Below are positions 43,991-52,757 of a DNA stretch of 64,000 nucleotides, one piece after another. Position 1 is the first letter of the stretch. Every line of letters begins with the position of its first letter. A program made the translations under genes and the position numbers. The notes under the pieces are model-generated. The model was given only the letters and a program-made list of their open reading frames with translations. It searched no databases and was not told the origin of the DNA. The stretch covers positions 389,582 to 453,581 of the forward strand of contig NZ_CP046230.1 in NCBI RefSeq assembly GCF_012563145.1, read 5' to 3'. The stretch comes from Enterobacteriaceae endosymbiont of Plateumaris consimilis (GTDB lineage: Bacteria > Pseudomonadota > Gammaproteobacteria > Enterobacterales > Enterobacteriaceae).

Positions 43991-44881
43991 ATGAAAAAAA
44001 AACTAATATTAATAGACGGATCGTTTTATTTATATAGAGCTTATTATGCTTTACCTAATTTAATGAATAGTGGAGGCTTTCCTACAGGAGCAATATATGG
44101 TTTTCTAAATATGTTTAATAAAATTATTAATAATAATTTACATAATTATATTATTATTATTTTTGATTCTGTTGGTAAATCATTTAGAAAAAAAATATTT
44201 AATAATTATAAATTAAAACGTATTAGAATGCCAAAAAATTTAATTGTTCAAATAAAACCTTTATATAATATTATAAAATCTATGGGATATCATATAATAT
44301 CTATGAAAAATATTGAAGCAGATGATATCATTGGTACTGTTGCTATAAAAGCAGTTCAAAATAATTATTTTGTTTCTATTTTTAGTATAGATAAAGATAT
44401 GGCTCAATTAGTATCTAATGATATTAATTTAATTAATCCTGTTAATAATTTTATTTCAGGTCCTAATGAAATATATAATAAATATGGTGTAATGCCAAAT
44501 ATGATAAGTGATTTATTGGCATTACAAGGAGATCCTATAGACAATATACCTGGTGTAAAAGGTATTGGAAAAAAAATAAGTGCTTATCTTATAAATAATA
44601 TAGGAAATTTAAAATGTATTTATAAAAATATAAATTTTATAAATAATTTAAATATTAAAAAAGTACAATATATAAAAAAATGTTTATTAAATAATAAAAA
44701 ATTAGCTTTTCTTTCACATAAATTAACAAAAATTAAAACAAATATTAATATTAATATAGACTTAAATAATTTATATATATATTATAAACCAAATGAAAAA
44801 CATTTATTACATTTATATAAAAAATATGAATTTCAAAAATTAATTAATAATATTAAAAATAAAAATATTAATTTTATTTAA
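43991..44881 (+). CDS. polA: 5'-3' exonuclease domain of DNA polymerase I (reduced PolA)
   Basis: Contains only the N-terminal flap/5'-3' exonuclease domain: 296 residues against 928 in E. coli PolA. The metal-binding acids are kept, in LILIDGSFYLYRAYYALP, IIFDSVGK, IEADDIIGT and SIDKDMAQLV, and the helix-hairpin-helix region reads GDPIDNIPGVKGIGKK. The gene stops cleanly and engB follows convergently 13 bases later, so polymerase and proofreading domains are absent here, not frameshifted. Reduction to this domain is known in Buchnera. It should still remove RNA primers; gap filling must come from another polymerase. Confidence 0.94.
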   Translation: MKKKLILIDGSFYLYRAYYALPNLMNSGGFPTGAIYGFLNMFNKIINNNLHNYIIIIFDSVGKSFRKKIFNNYKLKRIRMPKNLIVQIKPLYNIIKSMGYHIISMKNIEADDIIGTVAIKAVQNNYFVSIFSIDKDMAQLVSNDINLINPVNNFISGPNEIYNKYGVMPNMISDLLALQGDPIDNIPGVKGIGKKISAYLINNIGNLKCIYKNINFINNLNIKKVQYIKKCLLNNKKLAFLSHKLTKIKTNININIDLNNLYIYYKPNEKHLLHLYKKYEFQKLINNIKNKNINFI

Positions 44882-44894
44882 TATTTAAAAATAT

Positions 44895-45506
44895 TTAATT
44901 ATTAATTAAAAAATTAATTGATTTTTTTATATTCCGTAAATTTTCTTTTTTTAATGCTGAACAAGTTACAATTTTTATTTTCATATCAAATTTATTTAGT
45001 AAATCTAGATTTACTAAAATTTTTTTTATTTCATATATTTTTTTTTTAATTAAAATATTAGATAATTTATCAGACTTATTTAAAATAATTAAAATTGATT
45101 TTTTTTTATTAATAAATATTTGTAATAGAATTAAATCTATTTTTCTAAATAAAAAACGTATATCAATTATAAGAATTATACCTTTTAAAGAATTTCTAAT
45201 TAAAATATATTTTTGAAAAAAATCATAAGTATTAAAAATTGATTGTTTTAAAAATTTACTATATCCATAACCTGGAAAATCTAAAAAACGAATTTCTTGA
45301 TCATTTTTAAAAATATTAATTCTACATGTACATCCGGGAGTTTTACTAGTTCTAGCAATTTTTTGATTAAATAATAAATTAATTATTGTTGATTTTCCAA
45401 CATTAGTATATCCAATAAAAGCAATTTCATTACCATAATCATATGTTAATTCATTTATACTTAAAATACTATTAATAAAATTAATAGATTGAAAATTAAT
45501 TATCAT
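44895..45506 (-). CDS. engB: ribosome biogenesis GTPase EngB (YihA)
   Basis: GTPase needed for 50S subunit assembly. The 203 residues (210 in E. coli) show the G motifs in order: G1 GYTNVGKSTI, G2 KTPGCT, G3 DFPGYGYSK, G4 LNKSDK, G5 CSALKK. Convergent with the polA remnant and divergent from typA, in the conserved E. coli order polA-yihA-typA with the glnA-hemN segment missing. Confidence 0.95.
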   Translation of the reverse strand: MIINFQSINFINSILSINELTYDYGNEIAFIGYTNVGKSTIINLLFNQKIARTSKTPGCTCRINIFKNDQEIRFLDFPGYGYSKFLKQSIFNTYDFFQKYILIRNSLKGIILIIDIRFLFRKIDLILLQIFINKKKSILIILNKSDKLSNILIKKKIYEIKKILVNLDLLNKFDMKIKIVTCSALKKENLRNIKKSINFLINN

Positions 45507-45593
45507 AATTAATGTTTTAAATAAAATTTTTAATTAATATACACTATATATTTAATATTATGTTAATTAATTATTAATAAATAAGGATGATTT

Positions 45594-47423
45594 ATGAAAA
45601 AAATACGAAATATAGCAATTGTAGCGCATGTTGATCATGGTAAAACAACTTTAATAGATAAATTATTAGAACAATCAGATAATTATCAAAATAAAAAAAA
45701 TTCTTTTTATAAAGAAATAAAAGAACGTTTTATGGATACTAATGATCTAGAAAAAGAAAAAGGTATTACTATTTTTTCAAAAAATACATCTATATTTTGG
45801 AATAAATACCAAATTAATATAATTGATACACCTGGTCATGCTGATTTTAGTGCTGAAGTCGAACGTATATTATCTATGGTTGATTCTGTTTTATTAGTAG
45901 TAGATGCTACTGAAGGACCTATGCCACAAACCAGATTTGTTACTCAAAAAGCATTTAATCATAATTTAAATCCTATTATTGTAATCAATAAAATAGATAG
46001 AAAAAATATACGTCCTGATTGGGTTATTAATCAAATATTTGATTTATTTGTTAATTTAAATGCATCTGATAAACAACTAGATTTCCCTATTGTATATACT
46101 TCTGGAATTAAAGGAACATCAGGTTATGAAATTAACCAAATAAATAATAATATGAATGCATTATATGAATCAATTATTCGATATGTTCCTAAACCAAAAA
46201 TTGATATTAATAAACCTTTTCAAATGCAAATTTCCCAAATAGAACATAATAATTATATAGGTAATATAGCAATTGGATTAATTAAAAGAGGTAAAATTAA
46301 AATTAATCAATTAGTTTTAGTAACTAATCAAAAAGGAAAAATGATAAAATCTAAAATATTACATTTAATTTATAATATAGGATTACATCAGATAAATTCC
46401 AATAATGCTGAAGCTGGAGATATAGTTGGTGTTGCTGGTAATGGATTTGAAAATATTAAAATTTTTGATACAATATGTGATATTAATAATAATAATCCAT
46501 TACCACCATTAATAATAGATAAACCTACAATAAATATATTTATTCATGTTAATAATTCTCCATTTTCCGGTACAGAAGGAAAATATATAACATCTAGTAA
46601 AATTTTACATAGATTAGAACAAGAATGTTTATATGATATTGCACTTTGTGTAAAAGAAACTAATAATTATAATGTTTTTTGTATTTCAGGAAGAGGTGAA
46701 CTACATTTAGTAATTTTAATAGAAAATATGAGAAGAGAAGGATTTGAATTAGCTGTTTCTAAACCGAAAGTTATTAACCATATTATGAATGGTATGTTAA
46801 AAGAACCATTTGAAAAATTAATTTTAAATTTCGAGAATAATAAAAAAGGAAATATAATTCAATTAATTAGCGATAGAAAAGCTATTATAAAAAATATAAC
46901 ATATGATATAAATAATAGAGTTACAATAGAATCTATTATATCAAGTAGAGGATTAATAGGTTTTAGAAATGAATTTTTAAATGTAACATCAGGAACCGGA
47001 ATTATACATTCTTTTTTTAGTCATTATGATAAAGTTTTATCTGAATCAGTAGGACAAAGAAGAAATGGTGTTCTTATTTCTAATAGTCAAGGTAATGCTG
47101 TAGGATTTTCTCTATTTCATTTACAATCTAGAGGTAAATTATTTATTAAACATGGTGAAAAAGTTTATGAAGGACAGATTATAGGTATTCATAATAAAAA
47201 TAATGATTTAACTGTAAATTGTTTGACAGGTAAAAAATTAACAAATATGAGAGCTTCTGGTAATGATGAAGCTATTAATTTAATCCCTGTTAAAAAAATG
47301 CTTTTAGAAGAAGCAATAACATTTATAAATGACGATGAATTAGTTGAGATTACTCCTATGTCTATTAGAATTAGAAAAAAATATTTAAAACAAAATCAAA
47401 GAAAAACCTCCAAAAAAAATTAA
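45594..47423 (+). CDS. typA: ribosome-associated GTPase TypA/BipA
   Basis: Translational GTPase of the EF-G type that assists ribosome assembly under stress. The 609 residues (607 in E. coli) contain [30 protein letters not shown] and NKIDR in the GTPase domain. The C-terminal specific region contains [13 protein letters not shown] and [12 protein letters not shown] clear AAGGATGA ribosome-binding site precedes the ATG. It converges on the tmRNA gene; a 20-base palindrome lies between them. Confidence 0.96.
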   Translation: MKKIRNIAIVAHVDHGKTTLIDKLLEQSDNYQNKKNSFYKEIKERFMDTNDLEKEKGITIFSKNTSIFWNKYQINIIDTPGHADFSAEVERILSMVDSVLLVVDATEGPMPQTRFVTQKAFNHNLNPIIVINKIDRKNIRPDWVINQIFDLFVNLNASDKQLDFPIVYTSGIKGTSGYEINQINNNMNALYESIIRYVPKPKIDINKPFQMQISQIEHNNYIGNIAIGLIKRGKIKINQLVLVTNQKGKMIKSKILHLIYNIGLHQINSNNAEAGDIVGVAGNGFENIKIFDTICDINNNNPLPPLIIDKPTINIFIHVNNSPFSGTEGKYITSSKILHRLEQECLYDIALCVKETNNYNVFCISGRGELHLVILIENMRREGFELAVSKPKVINHIMNGMLKEPFEKLILNFENNKKGNIIQLISDRKAIIKNITYDINNRVTIESIISSRGLIGFRNEFLNVTSGTGIIHSFFSHYDKVLSESVGQRRNGVLISNSQGNAVGFSLFHLQSRGKLFIKHGEKVYEGQIIGIHNKNNDLTVNCLTGKKLTNMRASGNDEAINLIPVKKMLLEEAITFINDDELVEITPMSIRIRKKYLKQNQRKTSKKN

Positions 47424-47434
47424 CAAATAATTTA

Positions 47435-47454
47435 AATTAATAATATTATTAATT
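47435..47454. terminator. possible bidirectional terminator between typA and ssrA
   Basis: Perfect 20-base A/T palindrome (AATTAATAAT followed by its complement) between the convergent typA and ssrA genes, 11 bases beyond the typA stop codon and ending 1 base from the tmRNA 3' end. It can form a hairpin on either strand, but contains no G/C pairs and has no T tract, so support is weak. Confidence 0.35.
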
Positions 47455-47455
47455 A

Positions 47456-47812
47456 TGGAGCTGGGGGGATTTGAACCCCCGTCCAAAACTATTATGCTGT
47501 AGATATTTACATGTTTAGTATCATCTCTTTTTATTCAACGAAATAAACTGATGAACAAAGTTCTATATCGTATAGTCTGTTTTTTAATATATAATTTTAG
47601 ACAAATTATATACGATCTCTTTTATATATAACCCATAAACTTTTATCAAAGAGAAAAATAATAAGCAACAGGGCCTTTACAGTATTTTAAGCTGCTAAAG
47701 CGTAATTTTTGTTTTTTGCAACTAAATTTATACGTTTTTTTACAAGGCCAACCGTACAACCTTGACATGATCTCTAAAGTTTCATAATTCTGTCGAATCC
47801 AAAATCAGCCCC
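47456..47812 (-). ncRNA. ssrA: transfer-messenger RNA (tmRNA)
   Basis: Rescues stalled ribosomes together with SmpB. The 5' end reads GGGGCTGATTTTGGATTCGA (from 47812) and the 3' end GGTTCAAATCCCCCCAGCTCC followed by A (47456); the two ends pair as the tRNA-like acceptor stem. The tag reading frame runs 47719-47687 and encodes AKNKNYALAA then stop, close to the E. coli tag ANDENYALAA with the ALAA degradation signal unchanged. CCA is not encoded. smpB lies directly upstream on the same strand. Confidence 0.97.
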
Positions 47813-47818
47813 TTATTT

Positions 47819-48288
47819 TTAAATTTTAATATTTTTTTTAATTATACGCATTCTATCTATATTCCATTCTTTACTTTTTAATAAATGTCGTTTATCATAC
47901 TGTTTTTTACCCTTTGCAACAGCTATTTTTAACTTACACCAAGATTTTTTCCAATATAAACTTACAACTACAATAGTAAAACCTTTACTATTTAAAAAAT
48001 TTTTTAATAGAAAAATTTCTTTTTTATTTAAAAGTAATTCTCTTTTTCTTACAGGATTATATTTTATATGATTACAAATAGTATTTAAAGGATTAATATG
48101 AGAATTTAATAAAAATACTTTATTACTATTATGTAGTATACTGACATAACTATTATTAATAGTGATATTATTAAATCTTAGTGATTTAACTTCCCATCCT
48201 TGTAATATAATTCCTGCTTCTATTTCTTTTTTAATAAAAAAATCATGATATATTTTTTTATTTAAAATAATATATTTTTTTTTTTCAT
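47819..48288 (-). CDS. smpB: SsrA-binding protein SmpB, frame broken by a poly(A) tract after the start codon
   Basis: SmpB binds the tRNA-like part of tmRNA and is required for ribosome rescue. Read from 48274 to the TAA at 47819 one frame encodes the whole conserved protein, starting IILNKKIYHDFFIKKEIEAG and containing QGWEVKSL, SYVSIL, KRELLLNKKEI, LYWKKSWCKLKIAVAKGKKQ and YDKR. The only upstream ATG (48288-48286) is followed by eleven A's, which puts it one base out of frame: as written it meets TAA after eight codons. Twelve A's would restore a full SmpB (about 157 residues; 160 in E. coli). There is no ATG, GTG or TTG in the correct frame before the conserved region; ATT codons are the only other options. 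Slippage, non-standard initiation or a missed base are possible. Confidence 0.85.
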
Positions 48289-48371
48289 TAGATATATATC
48301 ATATTTTATATAATTTATATATGTATTAACTATAATTTATCATAAAATATAATAAATTATATCATATATAA

Positions 48372-48701
48372 TTAATTTTTAATTAAATTTATTTTTATAT
48401 CAATTAATTTATTTTTATTATTAAATATTAAAATAATAGTATTTTGTTGTAATTTATTATTTAATTTTTTAATAAAAATATAATACCAAATAGTATTGTT
48501 TTTTTTATAAAAAATAATATATGGATAATCTAATATATCAATAATTTGTTTTTTAGACATATTTTTTTTAATTTTATTAATTAGATTAATGTCTAAAAAA
48601 TTTCCTTGATAAGTATTTTCTTGATATATTACTCTTTTAAAGATTGTACAACTAGATAACATTAAAATAAAAGGTAATATAAAAATTATTTTATATTTCA
48701 T
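48372..48701 (-). CDS. bamE: outer membrane assembly lipoprotein BamE
   Basis: Small lipoprotein of the BAM complex. The 109 residues (113 in E. coli) start with a lipoprotein signal peptide whose lipobox ends LSSC (cysteine near residue 18), followed by the TIFKRVIYQ and YQGNFL blocks typical of BamE (SmpA). The C-terminal half is divergent but keeps the TIWYYIF strand. On the same strand as smpB, as in E. coli, with recN and nadK missing between it and grpE. With BamD it indicates a retained BAM pathway. Confidence 0.9.
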   Translation of the reverse strand: MKYKIIFILPFILMLSSCTIFKRVIYQENTYQGNFLDINLINKIKKNMSKKQIIDILDYPYIIFYKKNNTIWYYIFIKKLNNKLQQNTIILIFNNKNKLIDIKINLIKN

Positions 48702-48899
48702 AAAATTATCTCTGTAAGTATTTATTATTAAAATTTCAATAATATTTTATTGTATATGTTTTATATGTATAATAATTAATTTTTGATTAATTTTTTGAAA
48801 AATTATAAATTATATTCAATATATTTTTAAAAAATTAATTATTATTAATATAACATTAATCAAATTATATATTTATAAATAATATAAATGGAGTAAAAA

Positions 48900-49535
48900 A
48901 TGATTAAAAAAAAACCATTAGATAATTCTAAAATAAATAATATAAAAAAAGAAGATAATAAAATTGAAAATGAACAAAATGAAAAAATTAAAAATACAAA
49001 AAAAAACATTGTAGAAAATGAAAGTACTATAGAAAATATTCAAGAAAAAAATAGTTTATATCAACTACGTATTTTTGAATTAGAAAATAAACTAAAAAAT
49101 TATGAATATAATTTAAGAGATATTAGACTTCGTTCACAGGCTGAAGTAGATAATATTAGACGTAGATCTCAATTAGATATAGAAAAAATTTACAAATTTT
49201 CATTAGAAAAGTTTATTAATGAATTATTACCTGTAATTGATAGTTTAGAAAAAGCTTCTGAAATTAGTTCAAAAAATAATACTATTGAAAAATCTATAAT
49301 TGAAGGTATCCAATTAACTTTAAAATCATTATTAAATACAATAAAAAAATTCGGAATAGATATTATAAATGAAATAAATATTCCTTTTAATCCATCTAAA
49401 CATCAAGCTATGTCTATTATAGAATCTAATGAAATAAAAGATAATTATATAATAAAAGTTATACAAAAAGGTTATACTTTAAATAAAAGATTACTAAGAC
49501 CAGCTATGGTAATTATTGCTAAAGAAAAAAAATAA
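48900..49535 (+). CDS. grpE: nucleotide exchange factor GrpE
   Basis: Exchange factor that releases ADP from DnaK. The 211 residues (197 in E. coli) begin with a disordered Lys/Asn/Glu-rich stretch of about 50 residues, then a long coiled coil (about 52-105, including RSQAEVDNIRRRSQLDIEK), the helical KFINELLPVIDSLEKA block and the C-terminal beta domain with QKGYTLNKRLLRPAMV. Ribosome-binding site GGAG six bases before the ATG. No sigma32-type promoter is recognisable upstream. Followed by a hairpin at 49562-49607. Confidence 0.95.
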   Translation: MIKKKPLDNSKINNIKKEDNKIENEQNEKIKNTKKNIVENESTIENIQEKNSLYQLRIFELENKLKNYEYNLRDIRLRSQAEVDNIRRRSQLDIEKIYKFSLEKFINELLPVIDSLEKASEISSKNNTIEKSIIEGIQLTLKSLLNTIKKFGIDIINEINIPFNPSKHQAMSIIESNEIKDNYIIKVIQKGYTLNKRLLRPAMVIIAKEKK

Positions 49536-49561
49536 TATAATATAATTTTATAATATTTTTT

Positions 49562-49607
49562 ATATGCCCATAATTAAATATTAATTTTTAAATTATTTTG
49601 GGCATAT
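49562..49607 (+). terminator. probable terminator downstream of grpE
   Basis: A 9-bp stem with GGGC/GCCC core (ATATGCCCA at 49562-49570, TGGGCATAT at 49599-49607) encloses a 28-base A/T-rich interior that can pair further. It follows the grpE stop by 26 bases and precedes rpmB. The G/C core stands out from the surroundings. The T tract after the stem is short, so efficiency is uncertain. Confidence 0.55.
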
Positions 49608-49671
49608 TAAAATACAATTAATTATTTCAAAATATTATTTCTGTATTTAAATTTTTTTAAAAGGATTATAT

Positions 49672-49893
49672 ATGTCTAAAATATGTCAAATAACAGGTAA
49701 AAAAGTTATGAAAGGAAATAATCGTTCACATGCAATGAATGCAACTAAAAGAAAATTTTTACCAAATATACATTATCATAAATTTTGGATAAGCAGCAAA
49801 AAAAAATTTATTACTTTACGTGTATCTATAAAAGGTATGCGTATTATAGATAAACAAGGAATTGAAAAAATAATATTAAAAAATTCATATTAA
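49672..49893 (+). CDS. rpmB: 50S ribosomal protein L28
   Basis: Large-subunit ribosomal protein. The 73 residues (78 in E. coli) begin [20 protein letters not shown] and include ATKRKFLPN, both diagnostic. Ribosome-binding site AAGGA precedes the ATG. It is followed 21 bases later by rpmG, the conserved rpmBG unit. Confidence 0.96.
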   Translation: MSKICQITGKKVMKGNNRSHAMNATKRKFLPNIHYHKFWISSKKKFITLRVSIKGMRIIDKQGIEKIILKNSY

Positions 49894-49914
49894 AATATAA
49901 TTAGGATTATATTT

Positions 49915-50082
49915 ATGGCTAAAAAATCAAGAAATATAATTAAATTAATTTCATCAGCTGGTACAGGACATTTTTATACAACTACAAAAAATAAAAAATC
50001 AAATTCTAAAAAATTAGAACTTAAAAAGTTTGATCCTTTTATAAGAAAACATGTAATATATAAAGAAAATAAAATAAAATAA
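49915..50082 (+). CDS. rpmG: 50S ribosomal protein L33
   Basis: Large-subunit ribosomal protein of 55 residues, the same length as in E. coli. It reads [20 protein letters not shown] and ends [19 protein letters not shown]. The [11 protein letters not shown] motif is typical of the zinc-free form. Ribosome-binding site AGGA about nine bases upstream. It shares the rpmBG operon and ends at a strong hairpin. Confidence 0.96.
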   Translation: MAKKSRNIIKLISSAGTGHFYTTTKNKKSNSKKLELKKFDPFIRKHVIYKENKIK

Positions 50083-50091
50083 ATTTTTATT

Positions 50092-50137
50092 ATTAATCAA
50101 TAATGTTTATTATTAAATTCTAACATTATTGATTAAT
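50092..50137. terminator. bidirectional intrinsic terminator between rpmG and rpmE
   Basis: Perfect 16-bp stem (core AATCAATAATGTT, left arm 50092-50107, right arm 50122-50137) with a 14-base loop, between the convergent genes rpmG (+) and rpmE (-). T-rich flanks lie on both sides. Position and length of the stem support a shared terminator. Confidence 0.7.
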
Positions 50138-50159
50138 TAATATTTATATACAATATATA

Positions 50160-50381
50160 TTAACCTAATATTTTAGAATGTTTAAATTTTTTCTTGAATT
50201 TTTCTACTCTTCCTTTAGTGTCTATTATTCTTTGTTTACCAGTATAAAAAGGATGACATTTATTACATACATCCAAATTTATTTTTTTTTTGTTTATTAA
50301 TGTTGATTTAGTGTGTATTATATTACCACAAGAACATTTTGCTGTAATATTATTATATTCTGGATGAATATTTTTTTTCAT
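50160..50381 (-). CDS. rpmE: 50S ribosomal protein L31
   Basis: Large-subunit ribosomal protein, zinc-binding form. The 73 residues (70 in E. coli) start [20 protein letters not shown] and contain [12 protein letters not shown], giving the four zinc cysteines (CSC and CNKC). Divergent from priA, as in E. coli. Confidence 0.96.
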   Translation of the reverse strand: MKKNIHPEYNNITAKCSCGNIIHTKSTLINKKKINLDVCNKCHPFYTGKQRIIDTKGRVEKFKKKFKHSKILG

Positions 50382-50505
50382 TTATAATTACCACTTAATA
50401 TTAAAAATATAATTTTATTATTTACGATTAAATTTTATTGTATATAAATATTATTTTTGATACAACAATAACATTTTTATTTTTTATAAAAATTTTTTAT
50501 ATATT

Positions 50506-52695
50506 ATGAAAATAATTCAAATAGTACTTAATAATGAAGTATTTGATAAAATATTTGATTATTTATTACCAAATTCTATAAATGTGAATGTAGAATTAGG
50601 AAGTAGAGTAATAATTCATATTAAAAATAAAGAATATATTGGTATAGTAATTAATATTAAAAATAATACAAATATACCTAAATGTAAATTAAAATATTTA
50701 AAAGAAATTTTAGATAATCAATCACTTTTTAATCCTGAAATATGGAATTTTGCTAATAAAATAGCTACATATTATCAATATTCTATTGGTGCAATACTTT
50801 TTCAAATACTTCCTATTTATTTAAGAGAAAAAATATATTCTAAATATATTTTTTATAATTTATATTGGGTTTTAAATAAAAAATTATTAAAAACAAATTT
50901 TAAAAAAATAAAATCATTAAAACAAAAAATAGCATTAAATATATTAAAAATAATCAAAATAAATTATGAAAAAATTTCTTTTTATGGTTTAACTAATAGT
51001 ACAATGATATCTTTACAAAAAAAAAATTTATGTTTTATAGAAAAAAAATATAACTCATTATCTTTTTTAACAAAACAAAATTATTTAAATAATTCACCAA
51101 TTTTTATAAAAACTAATAATATTTTAAATAAATTTTTTAACAAAATAAATATTTTTATAACTTGGATCATATCAGGAAGTTTAGTTTTTCTTGAAAATAT
51201 TAATTTATATTTAAATATAATTAATATTATATTATATAAAAAAAAACAAATATTAATTTTAGTACCTAAAATATATTATTCTACATATATTTATAAATTT
51301 TTAACAAAAAATTTAAATGTTTCTATATATTTATTGAATTCTCAAACTTCTAATAAAGAAAATTTCTTTATTTGGAAAAATACTAAAAATGGTGTAATAC
51401 CAATTATTATTGGTACAAATTACTCTATATTAACATCATTTTTAAATTTAGGTTTAATTATTGTAAGTGAAGAACATGACATTACATATAAACAATCAAA
51501 TCAGTGTAGATATAATACAAGAGATATTGCAATATTAAGAGCTAAAATAGAAAATATTCCAATAATATTAGATTCTGCTACTCCAAGTTTAGAAACATTA
51601 AATAATATTAATATTGGAAAATATAGATTTTTGTCTGATAAGTATCTAAATATATTATATAACAAATATTATAATTTTAATTTAGTTAAAATAAATAACA
51701 AAAAGATTACAAATAGTATTTCTGATATATTGTTAAATATTATTAAAAAACATTTAGATAATAAAAATAATATAATATTATGTATTAATAATATAGGACA
51801 CACAAATACTATTTTATGTAATGTATGTTATTACACTCCTAAATGTTCGATTTGTAATAATAATTATATTTTTTATAAAAAAAAAAAAAGATTATGTTGT
51901 TCTTTTTGTCAAAACATAATTTTAATAATTAAATATTGTTTAAAGTGTAAATCTACAAATATTTCTATTCTAAAAATAGAAATAGCTCAAATAATACAAT
52001 TTTTAAACAAAAAATTTCCTACTATCAGTATAGTATATATTAATGAAAAAAATTTTTTAACAAATAAAAACAAATTAATTGATAAACCAGCTATAATTAT
52101 AAATTCATCTTTTTTTATACAAAAAAGATATAATTTATTAAAAATTACTCTTATAGTATTTATAAATGTAGATTATATTTTTTTTACAAATAATTTTCGT
52201 TATACAGAATATTTTTCTCAATATTTTTTTAGAATATTAAAAAATAATTTAGAAATACAAAAAAAAAAAGAAATAATAATAGAAACAAATTTTACTCAAC
52301 ATAATTTTTTTGATAAATTAATTAATTATGCAAAATATTATTATTTAGCAAACTTTCTTTTGAAAGAAAGAAAATTAATGTTATTACCTCCTTTTAGTAA
52401 TCATGTAATATTAATAGCTGAAGCATATAATATTAATAATATTTTAACATTTCTTAATAGAATAAAAGAGATATTTATACAAAATCATATTAATGATAAA
52501 GATTTTTTTATTATAGGACCTACTGATTTATTAGAAAATAAACCAACAATATTTTTTCGTAAACAAATAATTTTACAGCATCTATCAAGAAGTAAATTAC
52601 ATTCTATTATAAAAAATATGACTCACATAGCAAAAAAAGTTATTTATTTTAATAAAATTAAATTTATAATTGATATTGATCCTATCAGATATTAA
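50506..52695 (+). CDS. priA: primosomal protein PriA with erased helicase motifs
   Basis: PriA recognises stalled forks and loads the replication restart primosome. The 729 residues match E. coli length (732) and align end to end: TWIISGS, SEEHD, RYNTRDIAILRA, DSATPSLETL, four CxxC zinc pairs (about 440-490; CNVC, CSIC, CSFC, CLKC) and the C-terminal LMLLPPFSNHVILIAEA and ILQHLSRSKLHSIIKN blocks. However, the Walker A lysine motif near residue 225 is replaced by SGSLVFLEN, the DEEH box reads SEEH (about 321), and the C-terminal GTQM and QVAGRAGR motifs have no counterpart. ATPase and helicase activity should be lost while DNA-binding and zinc-binding parts remain. A tract of 13 A's (51877-51889) lies inside the zinc region but keeps the frame. 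Confidence 0.9.
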   Translation: MKIIQIVLNNEVFDKIFDYLLPNSINVNVELGSRVIIHIKNKEYIGIVINIKNNTNIPKCKLKYLKEILDNQSLFNPEIWNFANKIATYYQYSIGAILFQILPIYLREKIYSKYIFYNLYWVLNKKLLKTNFKKIKSLKQKIALNILKIIKINYEKISFYGLTNSTMISLQKKNLCFIEKKYNSLSFLTKQNYLNNSPIFIKTNNILNKFFNKINIFITWIISGSLVFLENINLYLNIINIILYKKKQILILVPKIYYSTYIYKFLTKNLNVSIYLLNSQTSNKENFFIWKNTKNGVIPIIIGTNYSILTSFLNLGLIIVSEEHDITYKQSNQCRYNTRDIAILRAKIENIPIILDSATPSLETLNNINIGKYRFLSDKYLNILYNKYYNFNLVKINNKKITNSISDILLNIIKKHLDNKNNIILCINNIGHTNTILCNVCYYTPKCSICNNNYIFYKKKKRLCCSFCQNIILIIKYCLKCKSTNISILKIEIAQIIQFLNKKFPTISIVYINEKNFLTNKNKLIDKPAIIINSSFFIQKRYNLLKITLIVFINVDYIFFTNNFRYTEYFSQYFFRILKNNLEIQKKKEIIIETNFTQHNFFDKLINYAKYYYLANFLLKERKLMLLPPFSNHVILIAEAYNINNILTFLNRIKEIFIQNHINDKDFFIIGPTDLLENKPTIFFRKQIILQHLSRSKLHSIIKNMTHIAKKVIYFNKIKFIIDIDPIRY

Positions 52696-52757
52696 TTTTC
52701 AAAATTTTATAAAATTTATTTTTATAAAAAAATTAAATAATTTTAAGGTATTTATTT

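Noticed and set aside
52696-52757. Possible replication origin upstream of mnmG (gidA), as in several gammaproteobacteria
   Set aside because: Only 62 bases separate priA and mnmG, with no DnaA box (TTATCCACA-like), and dnaA/dnaN are not nearby.
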